A stretch of 64,000 nucleotides of DNA from Weissella kandleri. Lineage in GTDB: Bacteria; Bacillota; Bacilli; Lactobacillales; Lactobacillaceae. Location: positions 1-64,000 of the forward strand of contig NZ_JQBP01000003.1 in assembly GCF_001438705.1 (NCBI RefSeq), in the 5' to 3' direction. The notes beneath the pieces are model-generated. The model saw only the letters and a program-made list of their open reading frames with translations. It made no database searches and had not been told where the DNA came from. The translations under genes and the position numbers were made by a program. Below are positions 25,767 to 36,147 of this stretch, piece after piece (position 1 is the first letter of the stretch; each line of letters opens with the position of its first letter).

Positions 25767-27293
25767 TTATTCAATAAGTGACGTACTTTGTTGTTCCTTA
25801 ATTTGATTTAAACGTCCCATCAAATGATTGAAATCACTAGTTGTAATTTGACTATGAACATAGATTTGTTTTTCTGATGGGTAATTAGAATTAACAAACA
25901 AATCGGTATGCACGACTAAGTCCGCTTCGTGTTTAAGGTCATGGATTTGAACTTCAACATTAAAGAAAGGTTGTAGGAGTGTCTCTAAGCGATTTCGGAA
26001 ACCGGCATCAATGTAACTTGGTGAATCCAATTGTACTAAAACTTTAATGGTTGGTTCAAAATAAAAAATTGATTGGATTGCCGCAAAGGCATAGGCATAA
26101 CGAATGCAGAGGGCGTGCAAGGTATCTGGACTCATTTGAGCTATATCAGTGGGATCTAGCAACTCTTTAATATTAGATAAGAGGTGCGGTGCATTTTGTT
26201 CTAAGACTTCGACCAAATGTAAATTAGAAACGGTAAAATCGATGTCAGGGAATAAGGCGACATGCACACGTCCGGCAATGAGGGAGACTAAGAAATTCTG
26301 TCCCGATTCGTTTGATAAATCAATTTTTAGACCCAATTTTTCTTGAACTCGATCTACGAAGTGATGTGCCGTAGCATGAAACGGGCTATTTAAGGAAGCT
26401 AGTTTGCGATCAATAGCTAAAGCACGACCACGATAGAGGTAATAATCTGGAATTGTTTTTAACCATAAGAGAACAAATTTTGTATCATTTTTGGGTAATC
26501 CATAATTTTGGGTTAGTTGTATCATCACGCGTTGATCATGTTCATCAAAAATTAAAATGTCCATTAGTTCATCCGACACGGGATTGACTGGAAGCATATT
26601 TGCTTGGCTTCGCGCAAAATTAGTGGCTAAAATAAACATCAGCTCATTTAGTTTTCCATCGTCATTAGGAATACTATATTCTTTAAAAATAACTTTAGCA
26701 ATTGTTTGCATTAATGGTTGCGAGACCGTTTCAAAGGGCCAAGTGACACCTCGATAAATGCGCCATAAAAATGTCGCTATTCCAAAGCGGATTTTTTCTG
26801 GCTCGCCACTTAGGCTCATATTGCCTTTATAAATGGCGATGGAAAGTTGATAGGGTTCCATTTCTTTATTGAATTTAGTAATATTACGACGCAAGGCGGT
26901 TTCACTAATATAATTATCAAAGCAAAATTGTTTAATATTAACGATCGGATTTTGAAGTAATTGTTTGCATAATAATAATTGTATTGAATGTTCGGTAATC
27001 TTAATATGTAGGCGTTGATACGTTAAACGATTACCAATGTAACGATAAATATGATTATTTTTATCAATATAACCTAATTCTTCACCAGGCTCGTTCTTTT
27101 CATTGATTGCAATATCATTAATTTCATCAATATATTTATAGATCGTTCGCCGGTTAAGGGGCAAACGATTTTGAATCATAGCAATATCTACGCCTTCGTC
27201 ATAATCGGCGATAATTTGGAGAATTGAAATCCGGTGATGAATATCGTAACTATAAATATTAGAAGCAAAACTAACATTGTATTCTTCTAGCAT
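25767..27293 (-). CDS. Mga/PRD-type transcriptional regulator
   Basis: 508 residues. The N-terminus has a winged-helix HTH (about 15-70, RISILQIIADYDEGVDIAMIQNRLPLNRRTIYKYIDEI) and a second Mga-type HTH (about 85-165, with LLLCKQLLQNPIVNIKQFCFDNYISETALRRNITKFNKEM). A long helical middle resembles the PRD-like part of Mga proteins and the C-terminus resembles an EIIB-like fold, but I cannot point to phosphorylation sites with certainty. Such regulators often accompany WxL clusters. It converges on the WxL cluster and diverges from larD; either could be its target. Confidence 0.78.
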   Translation of the reverse strand: MLEEYNVSFASNIYSYDIHHRISILQIIADYDEGVDIAMIQNRLPLNRRTIYKYIDEINDIAINEKNEPGEELGYIDKNNHIYRYIGNRLTYQRLHIKITEHSIQLLLCKQLLQNPIVNIKQFCFDNYISETALRRNITKFNKEMEPYQLSIAIYKGNMSLSGEPEKIRFGIATFLWRIYRGVTWPFETVSQPLMQTIAKVIFKEYSIPNDDGKLNELMFILATNFARSQANMLPVNPVSDELMDILIFDEHDQRVMIQLTQNYGLPKNDTKFVLLWLKTIPDYYLYRGRALAIDRKLASLNSPFHATAHHFVDRVQEKLGLKIDLSNESGQNFLVSLIAGRVHVALFPDIDFTVSNLHLVEVLEQNAPHLLSNIKELLDPTDIAQMSPDTLHALCIRYAYAFAAIQSIFYFEPTIKVLVQLDSPSYIDAGFRNRLETLLQPFFNVEVQIHDLKHEADLVVHTDLFVNSNYPSEKQIYVHSQITTSDFNHLMGRLNQIKEQQSTSLIE

Positions 27294-27352
27294 TAGATTA
27301 CAAACCCCCTATTAAACAGCATTAAAAAGCTTATTTGTATTTAGTAACTAAC

Positions 27353-27432
27353 ATTATGTAGCATACATATGTGGTTAGTTGATTGTTTTTAAATTATTCC
27401 ATTGATTAAAAAGTATATTATTATGTAGCGTA
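27353..27432. repeat. Two 13-bp direct repeats between the Mga-like gene and larD
   Basis: ATTATGTAGC-R-TA occurs at 27353-27365 and 27420-27432 with one difference, 67 bp apart, in the intergenic region of the divergent pair. They could be operators of the Mga-like regulator. The remainder of this 285-bp gap is AT-rich without further clear structure apart from the larD promoter. Confidence 0.45.
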
Positions 27433-27499
27433 TGTATCCACAATTATATACAACATTAAATTTATCACAAAAATGATAATAAATAAACATAAATTAAGG

Positions 27500-27528
27500 T
27501 TTACTAATGTTCCAGTTTAGGGCATAAT
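27500..27528 (+). promoter_or_regulatory. Promoter of the larD/glpF-like gene
   Basis: TTTACT at 27500-27505 and CATAAT at 27523-27528, spacer 17 bp, 50 bp before the start codon. Confidence 0.5.
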
Positions 27529-27578
27529 TATATGGTTGTCTGTCACAAATATTAAAAGTTTTATTTTAGGGAGTAAAA

Positions 27579-28292
27579 ATGATACATAATTTGTTAGCCG
27601 AATTCATGAGTACGGCATTAATGATTATTTTTGGAGTTGGGGTCCATGCGGACGTAGTTTTAAATAAAACGAAGTACCATGGTTCTGGGCATTTATTTGC
27701 GATTACTACGTGGGCATTTGGAATTAGCGTTGCTTTATTTATTTTTGGCGGGGTATGTATGAATCCTGCGATGGTCTTGGCCCAAAATATTTTGGGAATG
27801 CTACCATGGTCAACGTTTATTCCTTATTCTCTGGCCGAAGTGGCTGGAGGAATTGTTGGTGCAGTAATCGTTTGGATTATGTATGCTGATCAATTTAAAG
27901 CTTCAGAAGGTGATTTAGCACCCGATGATGTTCGAAATATTTTTTCAACAGCACCAGCCATTCGGAACTTACCACGTAATTTCTTTGTCGAGGCCTTTGC
28001 AACCTTTGTCTTTTTAACTGGTATTTTGTCAATTGTCCAAGTTAAAACAGAAGGAGTTGCAGCCATTGGGATTGGACTTTTAGTTTGGGCCATTGGAATG
28101 GGAATTGGTGGAACGACTGGATTTGCGATGAACTTAGCGCGAGACATGGGGCCACGGATTGCACACCGTATTTTACCAATTGGGAATAAAGCTGATTCAG
28201 ACTGGAAGTATGCCATCCTCGTTCCCGGACTGGCACCTTTTGTGGGAGCCATTGTTGCTGCCTTATTTGTTAAATATTTCTTAGGGCTTTAA
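27579..28292 (+). CDS. Aquaglyceroporin, LarD-like lactic acid/glycerol channel
   Basis: 237 residues, MIP family with six TM helices. The first pore motif is canonical (CMNPAMVLAQ); the second, normally NPAR, reads MNLARDMGPRIAH, a form I recall from lactobacillar LarD/GlpF1 proteins. The N-terminus LLAEFMSTALMIIFGVGVHADVVL and GSGHLFAITTWAFGISVALFIFGGVC also match that group. LarD channels pass D- and L-lactate, and related proteins pass glycerol and small polyols. No lactate racemase genes are adjacent, so lactate efflux or glycerol uptake are both open. It has its own promoter and terminator. Confidence 0.85.
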   Translation: MIHNLLAEFMSTALMIIFGVGVHADVVLNKTKYHGSGHLFAITTWAFGISVALFIFGGVCMNPAMVLAQNILGMLPWSTFIPYSLAEVAGGIVGAVIVWIMYADQFKASEGDLAPDDVRNIFSTAPAIRNLPRNFFVEAFATFVFLTGILSIVQVKTEGVAAIGIGLLVWAIGMGIGGTTGFAMNLARDMGPRIAHRILPIGNKADSDWKYAILVPGLAPFVGAIVAALFVKYFLGL

Positions 28293-28333
28293 TTCATTAT
28301 AGTTTAAAGATTATTTTTTAAATAATTAATTTG

Positions 28334-28367
28334 AAGACTTACGTAACTATCTGCGTAAGTCTTTTTA
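28334..28367 (+). terminator. Terminator after the larD-like gene
   Basis: Perfect 10-bp stem AAGACTTACG / CGTAAGTCTT with a 10-nt loop and T-run. Confidence 0.92.
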
Positions 28368-28398
28368 GTTCAATGGAAATAAAATTTAAAAATGGCTA

Positions 28399-28427
28399 TT
28401 GAAAACGTTTTCTTTAGGTGGTAGAAT
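28399..28427 (+). promoter_or_regulatory. Promoter of the beta-glucoside PTS operon
   Basis: TTGAAA at 28399-28404, 17-bp spacer, TAGAAT at 28422-28427. The -35 and spacer are covered by a cre-like site. Confidence 0.8.
28400..28413 (+). promoter_or_regulatory. cre site overlapping the PTS promoter
   Basis: TGAAAACGTTTTCT fits the CcpA consensus except for the last base and contains the perfect palindrome GAAAACGTTTTC. Its place over the -35 and spacer predicts repression by blocking RNA polymerase. Confidence 0.8.
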
Positions 28428-28442
28428 TCAAGACAGCAATTT

Positions 28443-28471
28443 GGATTGTGACCAATTCGTTGGGCAAGACC
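28443..28471 (+). promoter_or_regulatory. RAT antiterminator site (BglG/LicT target)
   Basis: The leader RNA has GGATTGTGACC, a short spacer and GGGCAAGACC, the two halves of the ribonucleic antiterminator bound by CAT domains of BglG/LicT/SacT proteins (pattern GGATTGTTACC...GGCAAAACC). Its 3' end overlaps the 5' arm of the following terminator, so the two structures exclude each other. Confidence 0.88.
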
Positions 28472-28528
28472 GAATAGTACGGAGAAGCAAATTTTTGTTG
28501 CTTTTCCGTACTATTGGGTCTTTTTTTA
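28466..28528 (+). terminator. Leader terminator controlled by antitermination
   Basis: Very long stem: 5' arm from AAGACC at 28466 to 28490, loop about 7 nt, 3' arm 28498-28522 ending GGTCTT, then a run of T. It stands between promoter and the first gene and overlaps the RAT site. Confidence 0.92.
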
Positions 28529-28552
28529 TTGTTAGGCTGGGGGGTGAGTTAG

Positions 28553-29035
28553 ATGTTGGCCAAGAAAATTTTGAATAACAACGCAATTATTGCCGCAACA
28601 TCATTAGGCGAAGTGGTGGTATTAGGTTGCGGGATTGGATATCAAGTGAAAGGTGGTGAAGAAATTGCGATTCAAAAAATTGAAAAATGGTACAGTGGAC
28701 AATATTTAAATAATTTTGAAGATTATGTTATCTGTTGTATGGTTGTCGATCAAATGATGTCTGCTAGTAAACGTTTAGGAATTCGACCGAGTCAGATGTT
28801 GGCGGGACGTTTAACGTTAGCTTTAGAACTCATCATCTTGAGCAAAGGACAAGCCAACCCTCTAGCCCCCGTTATTTATCAACATTTACAAGAAAATCAC
28901 CCGCAAATATTGCAAATTGGTCAAATGGGATTGCGTTTGTTAAGTGACACCTTGGAGTGCGACGTCGCAATTCAGGAAGCGGGTATGATCGCTTTGGAAT
29001 TGTTAAATGAAGATGGAGATAAAAGGCATGGGTAA
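28553..29035 (+). CDS. Short LicT/BglG-like antiterminator with a CAT domain and a single PRD
   Basis: 160 residues, against about 280 for LicT. The RNA-binding CAT domain is intact (about 1-55: KILNNNAIIAATSLGEVVVLGCGIGYQVKGGEEI). One PRD-like domain follows and the protein stops at its end, so the second PRD is absent. By hand alignment with LicT from memory, the PRD1 histidines are also lost: His100 is Arg (LAGRLTLAL for LTDHINFAI) and His159 is Glu (AGMIALELLNE for AGFIALHIVN). It should bind the RAT site just upstream and let its own operon be read. The end overlaps the PTS gene start by 8 nt. Confidence 0.85.
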   Translation: MLAKKILNNNAIIAATSLGEVVVLGCGIGYQVKGGEEIAIQKIEKWYSGQYLNNFEDYVICCMVVDQMMSASKRLGIRPSQMLAGRLTLALELIILSKGQANPLAPVIYQHLQENHPQILQIGQMGLRLLSDTLECDVAIQEAGMIALELLNEDGDKRHG

Positions 29036-30860
29036 TAAGGAATTAGTGCAAAAAATTATAGCGGCAGTTGGTGGTGCGATTAATATACAAAGCGTATGGC
29101 ATTGTGCTACTAGGTTACGGTTTAAATTGAAAGATAAAACTCTGGTGGATAAAAAAACTTTGGAAGTCATGAGTGAAGTAGTTGCAGTGGTAGATTCGGG
29201 TGGACAGTTGCAAATAGTCATTGGAAACGATGTTAATGAAGTTTACAAATCGTTAAGAGAGCAGTATCAAACGTCGGAGGATGAGGTTAGTAATGAGGAA
29301 GTAGTAGACGCGCCTAATCACGAAAAAATGATCAACCGAATTATTACATTTATTTCGGGGACTTTCTCGCCCTTTTTGGGTGCTTTAGCAGGAACCGGGG
29401 TTTTAAAAGGAATTTTAGCATTAAGTTTGGTTGCTGGTTGGTTAACGCCAGAAAGTGGTGTTTATAAAATTTGGTATGCGGCGGGTGATGCCTTATTTTA
29501 TTTCTTACCAATTTTATTAGCCTTAACAGCGGCGAAACAGTTGAAGGTCAATCAATATACAGCGATGGCTTTAGCGGGAGCCTTAGTGTATCCATCTTTA
29601 GCCACTCAGTTAATGAATCCAGATCCGTTGATGTTCTTTGGGGTTCCAGTAGTTGGAGCCAATTATGCCTCAAGTGTTTTACCAATTTTATTAGCAGTTT
29701 GGTTATTGTCTTATCTTGAGCCGCAATTTAACCGGATTTTACCGGCCTCAATTCGCAATATTTTAACGCCGATGTTGCTTTTGATGATTATGGTGCCATT
29801 AACTTTGCTGAGCATTGGCCCATTAGGTAATTGGATTGGGCAAGTACTATCAGCTGGCATTATGAATATCAATCAAAGTGTCCCGTTCTTAGCAGGGGCC
29901 ATTATTGGCGCTTGTTGGCAATTATTTGTAATTTTTGGGGTGCATTGGACTTTTATCCCAATCATTGCTAATAATATCGGCGAACTTGGTCATGATCCAT
30001 TAACACCAATTATTTGTGCATCAGTAATGGCTCAGGCGGGTGCGGCCTTAGGTGTATTTTTACGTGTGCGCGATACTAAACTTAAGTCAATCGCGGGGTC
30101 ATCAGTCCTAACCAGTTTACTTGGAATTACGGAACCAACCATTTATGGGGTGACATTGAAATTAAAGAAGCCCTTTTATATTGCCATTGGGGCCGGTGGT
30201 TTGGGTGGAGCTATCATTGCCTTAGGAAAGGTTCAAGCGACTGCTTTTACTCTGCCAAGTTTACTATCATTGCCAGCTTATTTAGAAGGCGGTGTAATTT
30301 ACTTAGTCTTAGGACTAAGTTTGGCTTTTGGTATTTCAACGGTGGGGACTTATTTCTTTGGAGTAACCGCAACTGTCCATGATCAGCCAACGCAATTATA
30401 TGACGAAGATATTAAAGCACCCGTTGTTGGACAAATTGTACCGTTAATGAGCATTGATGATGAAGTGTTCGCAAGCGGTGCCATGGGGCAAGGTATTGGG
30501 ATTATTCCGAAACAAAACATCATTACAGCCCCTGTAACTGGTGAAATTGTTACAGTGCATCCACATGCGATTGGAATTCGGTCAAAGCAAGGTGCTGAAA
30601 TATTGATTCATGTCGGAATTAATACAGTACAGTTGAATGGAAAGCATTTTAAGAAGTTGGTTGAGCCTGGCAAAAAGGTAAACTTAGGTGATCCGGTCTT
30701 AGAATTTGACCGGCAAGCGATCCAAAAGGCGGGTTATGATCCGATTGTGTTATTAATTGTGACGAATACGCCAAATTATCAATGTCAGATAACGCAAGAC
30801 TTGGAAACTACTAAAAACTGGTTAATTCGTTTACGACCAAATCCAAAAGCAGCAAAATAA
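29028..30860 (+). CDS. Beta-glucoside-type PTS enzyme II, domains BCA
   Basis: 610 residues. Takes up and phosphorylates a beta-glucoside at the membrane. EIIB at about 1-85 with the phospho-cysteine in WHCATRLRFKL; EIIC at about 100-450 with about ten TM segments, GVLKGILAL, HWTFIPII and GITEPTIYGV; EIIA at about 475-600 with GQGIGIIP, APVTGEIVTVHPHAIGI and the phospho-histidine in EILIHVGINTV. The order B-C-A is that of BglF/BglP. ATG 29028 is preferred over 29007 (inside the antiterminator gene) with GGAG 9 nt upstream. Next gene is its phospho-beta-glucosidase. Confidence 0.92.
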   Translation: MGNKELVQKIIAAVGGAINIQSVWHCATRLRFKLKDKTLVDKKTLEVMSEVVAVVDSGGQLQIVIGNDVNEVYKSLREQYQTSEDEVSNEEVVDAPNHEKMINRIITFISGTFSPFLGALAGTGVLKGILALSLVAGWLTPESGVYKIWYAAGDALFYFLPILLALTAAKQLKVNQYTAMALAGALVYPSLATQLMNPDPLMFFGVPVVGANYASSVLPILLAVWLLSYLEPQFNRILPASIRNILTPMLLLMIMVPLTLLSIGPLGNWIGQVLSAGIMNINQSVPFLAGAIIGACWQLFVIFGVHWTFIPIIANNIGELGHDPLTPIICASVMAQAGAALGVFLRVRDTKLKSIAGSSVLTSLLGITEPTIYGVTLKLKKPFYIAIGAGGLGGAIIALGKVQATAFTLPSLLSLPAYLEGGVIYLVLGLSLAFGISTVGTYFFGVTATVHDQPTQLYDEDIKAPVVGQIVPLMSIDDEVFASGAMGQGIGIIPKQNIITAPVTGEIVTVHPHAIGIRSKQGAEILIHVGINTVQLNGKHFKKLVEPGKKVNLGDPVLEFDRQAIQKAGYDPIVLLIVTNTPNYQCQITQDLETTKNWLIRLRPNPKAAK

Positions 30861-30887
30861 GTATAATGATTTAAGGAGAAATGTTAA

Positions 30888-32345
<1,458 letters not shown>

Positions 32346-32353
32346 TATTTTTA

Positions 32354-32387
32354 GGCCAAGTCTAAGTATTAATGACTTGGTCTTTTT
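32354..32387 (+). terminator. Terminator of the beta-glucoside operon
   Basis: GGCCAAGTC and GACTTGGTC pair with one G.U around an 11-nt loop, followed by five T. Confidence 0.85.
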
Positions 32388-32428
32388 AGGCAGCAATCCA
32401 CGTAGTGAAGAGGTTATAAATAGTAATC

Positions 32429-32464
32429 CACTATGCGGACATATTTACATATTTACGCATAGTG
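32429..32464. repeat. Inverted repeat upstream of xerS at the strand-composition switch; candidate dif or operator
   Basis: CACTATGCG (32429-32437) and its exact complement CGCATAGTG (32456-32464) are separated by 18 AT-rich bases that contain the direct repeat ACATATTT-ACATATTT. A partial third copy (ATCCACGTAGTG) lies at about 32396-32407. It is 67 bp before the xerS-like gene, the place where streptococci carry difSL. The spacer is longer than the 6-11 bp of known dif sites, so an operator is possible too. Confidence 0.45.
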
Positions 32465-32530
32465 TGTTAAAATAAAAACATACTTCATTATGACGACTTA
32501 TTTTAGCCGAGTGCACTAAGGAGCTTATTT

Positions 32531-33601
32531 ATGACTACTAAAAAACAATTTATTGAAAACGCGCAAAAAAAATTACTTTTAATGCCACCCATTACTAAAC
32601 AATTTTATAATTATCGCATAGCTAGCGGCGCGCAACCTTCAACTATGTATACAACTTTAAATAATCTACACCAATTCTTTACTTGGTTTTGTAACCATAC
32701 ACCAGACTTAAACGTTCCTGAACAATCAGCTTTACGAGTCTCAGACTTAGCTTTGATTAATCCTGAAACGATTCAAGCTTATATTACATCAATGCTCGCA
32801 CCTGCAGATGGCACTAAACCAGTCTCAAAGAATACCATCAACACAAGATTAATGTCGTTACGCGGCTTTTTTCGTTGGTTAACTGTCGAGTCGACAGATC
32901 CGCAAAATGCGCCACACAGCTATTTAGATAATAACCCCATGCTTAAAATTAAATTCAAGTATGGTCAGACCACCTTAAATGCTAAGGCGAATGCTATCAA
33001 TAAAAAAATTTATGACGGTGATCGTAAGTTTAATTTCTTGGAATGGTTGCAAAATGACTATAAAAAAACGTTATCACCACAAGCACTCAAGCTTTACGAA
33101 CAAACTGAAATCCGTAACTGCGCCATTTTCTCTCTCTTAATTGCTTCGGGGCTACGGGTTACCGAGCTCGTTAATATCGAATTAACCGACATTGATAACG
33201 ATAAGCATATCATTGAAAACGTCATTCGCAAAGGAGATCACGAAGACGTCGTTAAATACGCAGCCTGGGCTGAACCGTATATTGCAGATTGGCTCGAATA
33301 CCGTGATCTTAATTTTGGTGAACAAGCAAATTCTGCTTTATTTGTTACTTTAAGCCGAGGTTTGGTTTACCGTATTTCACAGTCACAAGTTGAGCGTATG
33401 GTTAAAAAATATACTAAGGCCTTTGGTCGAGAAACGACGCCTCATAAACTACGCCACACCTTTGGAACTGAGCTTTATCGAGCAACTAACTCAGTTATCG
33501 ATGTTCAACAAGCGCTGGGGCAGACTACTGATTCAGCTACTAAAATTTACATCCACGCCGATCAAGATAAACGCAACCAAGCAATCGAAAAACTCGAATA
33601 A
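32531..33601 (+). CDS. xerS: XerS-like tyrosine recombinase
   Basis: 356 residues, the same length as streptococcal/lactococcal XerS, the single recombinase that resolves chromosome dimers. N-terminal SAM-like core-binding domain (about 1-150), then catalytic domain with Arg at about 209 (ASGLRVTEL), Lys at about 234 (RKGDHED), His-Arg at 305/308 (PHKLRHTF) and Tyr at about 340 (KIYIHAD). The second His of the RKHRH-Y set is Gln at 331 (LGQTTDS for LGHASTQ). TALFVTLSRG and TPHKLRHT are close to XerS as I recall it. It is read alone, sits at the change of gene orientation and is C-rich on the + strand unlike genes to its left. Confidence 0.82.
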   Translation: MTTKKQFIENAQKKLLLMPPITKQFYNYRIASGAQPSTMYTTLNNLHQFFTWFCNHTPDLNVPEQSALRVSDLALINPETIQAYITSMLAPADGTKPVSKNTINTRLMSLRGFFRWLTVESTDPQNAPHSYLDNNPMLKIKFKYGQTTLNAKANAINKKIYDGDRKFNFLEWLQNDYKKTLSPQALKLYEQTEIRNCAIFSLLIASGLRVTELVNIELTDIDNDKHIIENVIRKGDHEDVVKYAAWAEPYIADWLEYRDLNFGEQANSALFVTLSRGLVYRISQSQVERMVKKYTKAFGRETTPHKLRHTFGTELYRATNSVIDVQQALGQTTDSATKIYIHADQDKRNQAIEKLE

Positions 33602-33699
33602 GTTTGACGATAAAGTAAGAAATAGATCCTAAACCAATTTTTAGTAGATGCAGATTGTCTTAAAATCTGACCGAAAGCACCTTTAATCTTAATTAACAA

Positions 33700-33731
33700 A
33701 AAAGCATAGTCTTAATTTTGACTATGCTTTT
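33700..33731. terminator. Bidirectional terminator between xerS and the copper operon
   Basis: Perfect 12-bp stem AAAAGCATAGTC / GACTATGCTTTT with an 8-nt loop serves both converging units. Confidence 0.9.
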
Positions 33732-33798
33732 AAAATCGCGTTATTTTGTATTATACATTTTATAATTTGCCTTATACATAAATAATAATTTAAGCCGT

Positions 33799-35712
33799 TT
33801 AGCTGATTTTATCAAATTTGAGCAAAAGTGAATTAGCTAGGACGGAAACAGAGCTCAAAGCCATGGCCAATCCCGCAAATCCCGGACTCAATGTGACGCC
33901 CCACTTTACAAACAGGCCTGCTGCTAATGGTAGACCAATAATATTATAAACGAAAGCCCAGAACAAATTCTCTTTAATTTTCATAAAGGTCTTTTGACTT
34001 AATTTCAATGCCTTGGGCACATCTGTTAAGTTATTTTTCATCAATACAATATCACCAGTATCAATCGCAATATCAGTTCCGGTCCCCATCGCAATTCCTA
34101 AATCAGCAGTAGCTAAAGCTGGCGCATCATTTAATCCATCACCCACAAAAGCGACAGGACCATTACTTTGTAATTGTTGCAAATGATCCGCTTTTTGGTT
34201 AGGTAAAACTTCGGCCTGAATTTCATCAACGCCTAATTGTTGACCGATTGCTTGCGCTACATTTTGATTATCGCCAGTAATCATCGCCGTTTGGTAATTA
34301 GCCTGCTTTAATTGTTGAATTGCTGGTTTTGCTGAAGCTTTCGGTTGATCTTGGATTGCCAATATACCTTGCACCTGTTGATCCCAAGCAACATACACCA
34401 CACTTTGCGCCTGTTGCATATAAGTTGCAGCAGCTGTCTGCAATTGCGGTGCTAATGTTGCATCACCCATCAAAGTGAGATTACCAACTGCGACCAGGTG
34501 ACCATTAATTTCACCTTGCGCCCCTTGACCCGCAATCGCTTTAAAATTATGAACCGGCTGCAATTCGTCAGCATTCACCGTGGCCACCACGGCTTGTGCC
34601 AAAGGATGCTCCGAAACCTGTTCAACACTCGCCGCCCAATTTAAAATTTGTTGCGTATCAACTTGTGGTATGGTGCTCGTTTGCGTTACCTTTGGAGTCC
34701 CTTCAGTTAAAGTGCCTGTCTTATCAAATGCCACCACTTTAATCTGATTGGCTTGTTCTAAGACTGTTCCATTCTTAATTAAAATACCTAATTTAGCTCC
34801 ACGAGCAGTCCCAACCATTAAAGCCGTTGGGGTTGCTAATCCTAGCGCACATGGACACGCTATAACTACAACGGCGACCGCATAATTAATAGCCTGACCT
34901 ACTGTTGCATCCAAAAACAAATACCAAACTAAGAAAGTTAAAATCGAAACAATCAAGACGGCCGGTACAAAGACATCTGAAATCTGATCGGTTAATTTTT
35001 GAATGGGCGCCTGGCTGGCTTGTGCTTTTCGCACGACTTCAATAATCTGCTGCAACATCGTCTCCGAGCCCACTTTATTGACCCGTAAAACCAGCGTTCC
35101 ATTTTGATTTAATGTTGCCCCAAAGACTTGATCATCCTTTTGTTTTTGGACAGGTAGACTTTCACCCGTTAGCATAGCTTCATTCACTGATGAATTACCT
35201 TCTAAGACGATTCCATCCAAAGGAATTTTTTCTCCCGGCTTAACCCGTAATTGGTCACCAACTTGCAGTTGATCAATCGCAATTTCTTGATACCGTCCAT
35301 CACGCCATACTTCAGCCGTATTAGCTTGTAACTGCATTAATTTTTCAACTCCAGTATTTGCTTGCTCGCGCATCCGGACTTCCAATACTTGACCCAATAA
35401 AACAAAGGTAATTACAACCGCAGCACTTTCAAAATAAACCGGCTGAGCTTGCATCATCGCCCACAAACTATACAAGTAAGCCGTTGCCGTTCCGACCGCG
35501 ACCAAGGTATCCATATTAGCGTGATGCTTTTTAAACGAAGCCCACGCGCTATGCCAAAATGGGCGCGCCGCAATTAACATAATCACGGTCGTAATCGCTG
35601 CCATCGTCCAAACACCACCAGGAAGCATGATGCCCAGCGGCGTTAAAATCATTTCCGCCAACAAAGGCAACGTTAAAACTAATGCACTCCAAAAACGCGT
35701 TTCAATTCGCAT
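33799..35712 (-). CDS. copA: Copper-exporting P1B-type ATPase (CopA type)
   Basis: 637 residues from ATG 35712, which has GGAGG 7 nt upstream; an upstream ATG at 35730 would overlap the cupredoxin gene. Eight TM segments; CPC motif in [23 protein letters not shown] marks a Cu(I) pump rather than the CPH of CopB. Phosphorylation site [18 protein letters not shown] (HP motif of the N domain), MITGDN and [12 protein letters not shown] are all intact. The protein begins directly with the first TM helix, so the N-terminal heavy-metal-binding (HMA, CxxC) domains found in most CopA are missing. It is the last gene of copY-cupredoxin-copA. Confidence 0.92.
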   Translation of the reverse strand: MRIETRFWSALVLTLPLLAEMILTPLGIMLPGGVWTMAAITTVIMLIAARPFWHSAWASFKKHHANMDTLVAVGTATAYLYSLWAMMQAQPVYFESAAVVITFVLLGQVLEVRMREQANTGVEKLMQLQANTAEVWRDGRYQEIAIDQLQVGDQLRVKPGEKIPLDGIVLEGNSSVNEAMLTGESLPVQKQKDDQVFGATLNQNGTLVLRVNKVGSETMLQQIIEVVRKAQASQAPIQKLTDQISDVFVPAVLIVSILTFLVWYLFLDATVGQAINYAVAVVVIACPCALGLATPTALMVGTARGAKLGILIKNGTVLEQANQIKVVAFDKTGTLTEGTPKVTQTSTIPQVDTQQILNWAASVEQVSEHPLAQAVVATVNADELQPVHNFKAIAGQGAQGEINGHLVAVGNLTLMGDATLAPQLQTAAATYMQQAQSVVYVAWDQQVQGILAIQDQPKASAKPAIQQLKQANYQTAMITGDNQNVAQAIGQQLGVDEIQAEVLPNQKADHLQQLQSNGPVAFVGDGLNDAPALATADLGIAMGTGTDIAIDTGDIVLMKNNLTDVPKALKLSQKTFMKIKENLFWAFVYNIIGLPLAAGLFVKWGVTLSPGFAGLAMALSSVSVLANSLLLKFDKIS

Positions 35713-35713
35713 A

Positions 35714-36097
35714 TTAAGCCTCCGGTTCAATCTTTAACTGTCCATGGAACATATTCATCCCACAGGCCCAGTTATAATCACCAGCTTCTTTAGTATCAAT
35801 CTTTACCGTTACCGGTTGATCCTTAGGCAGTGCTTGATTAATTCCTAAATCTGGGAACACAACATGATCCAAACAGCTTGAAGCATCCTTGCGCGTAAAG
35901 ATTAACTCAGCTGGGACATTTTGCTTTAAAACAACTTTTTCAGGTGAATATCCACCATCAACGTTAATTTTAATCCGCTGCTTTTGGCCCTCTATTACCG
36001 CTGTTGATTCAGCCACTTGGTGTTTGCCAAAAAACCACCATACAATTCCAATTATGAAAATAATTCCGACAATCCCAACAATCACTTTAATCATCAT
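35714..36097 (-). CDS. Membrane-anchored cupredoxin-like protein
   Basis: 127 residues. An N-terminal TM helix (about 3-23, [18 protein letters not shown]) anchors a single cupredoxin domain (about 40-125). Probable copper ligands are seen in [10 protein letters not shown] (Cys and His near 78-82) and the C-terminal loop [12 protein letters not shown] (Cys, Met, Met, His). Proteins of this kind sit beside copper ATPases in lactobacilli and may pass copper to or from the pump; here it may replace the metal-binding domains that the adjacent ATPase lacks. It lies between copY and copA in one operon. Confidence 0.85.
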   Translation of the reverse strand: MMIKVIVGIVGIIFIIGIVWWFFGKHQVAESTAVIEGQKQRIKINVDGGYSPEKVVLKQNVPAELIFTRKDASSCLDHVVFPDLGINQALPKDQPVTVKIDTKEAGDYNWACGMNMFHGQLKIEPEA

Positions 36098-36147
36098 TAA
36101 TCTCCTCTGTTCATCCTAACTGTAATTAATTCGCCAAACGCTGATCT

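Noticed and set aside
32531..33601. Tyrosine recombinase as an integrase of a prophage or island
   Set aside because: No phage, plasmid or conjugation genes, tRNA or att-like direct repeats flank it; length and motifs fit XerS.
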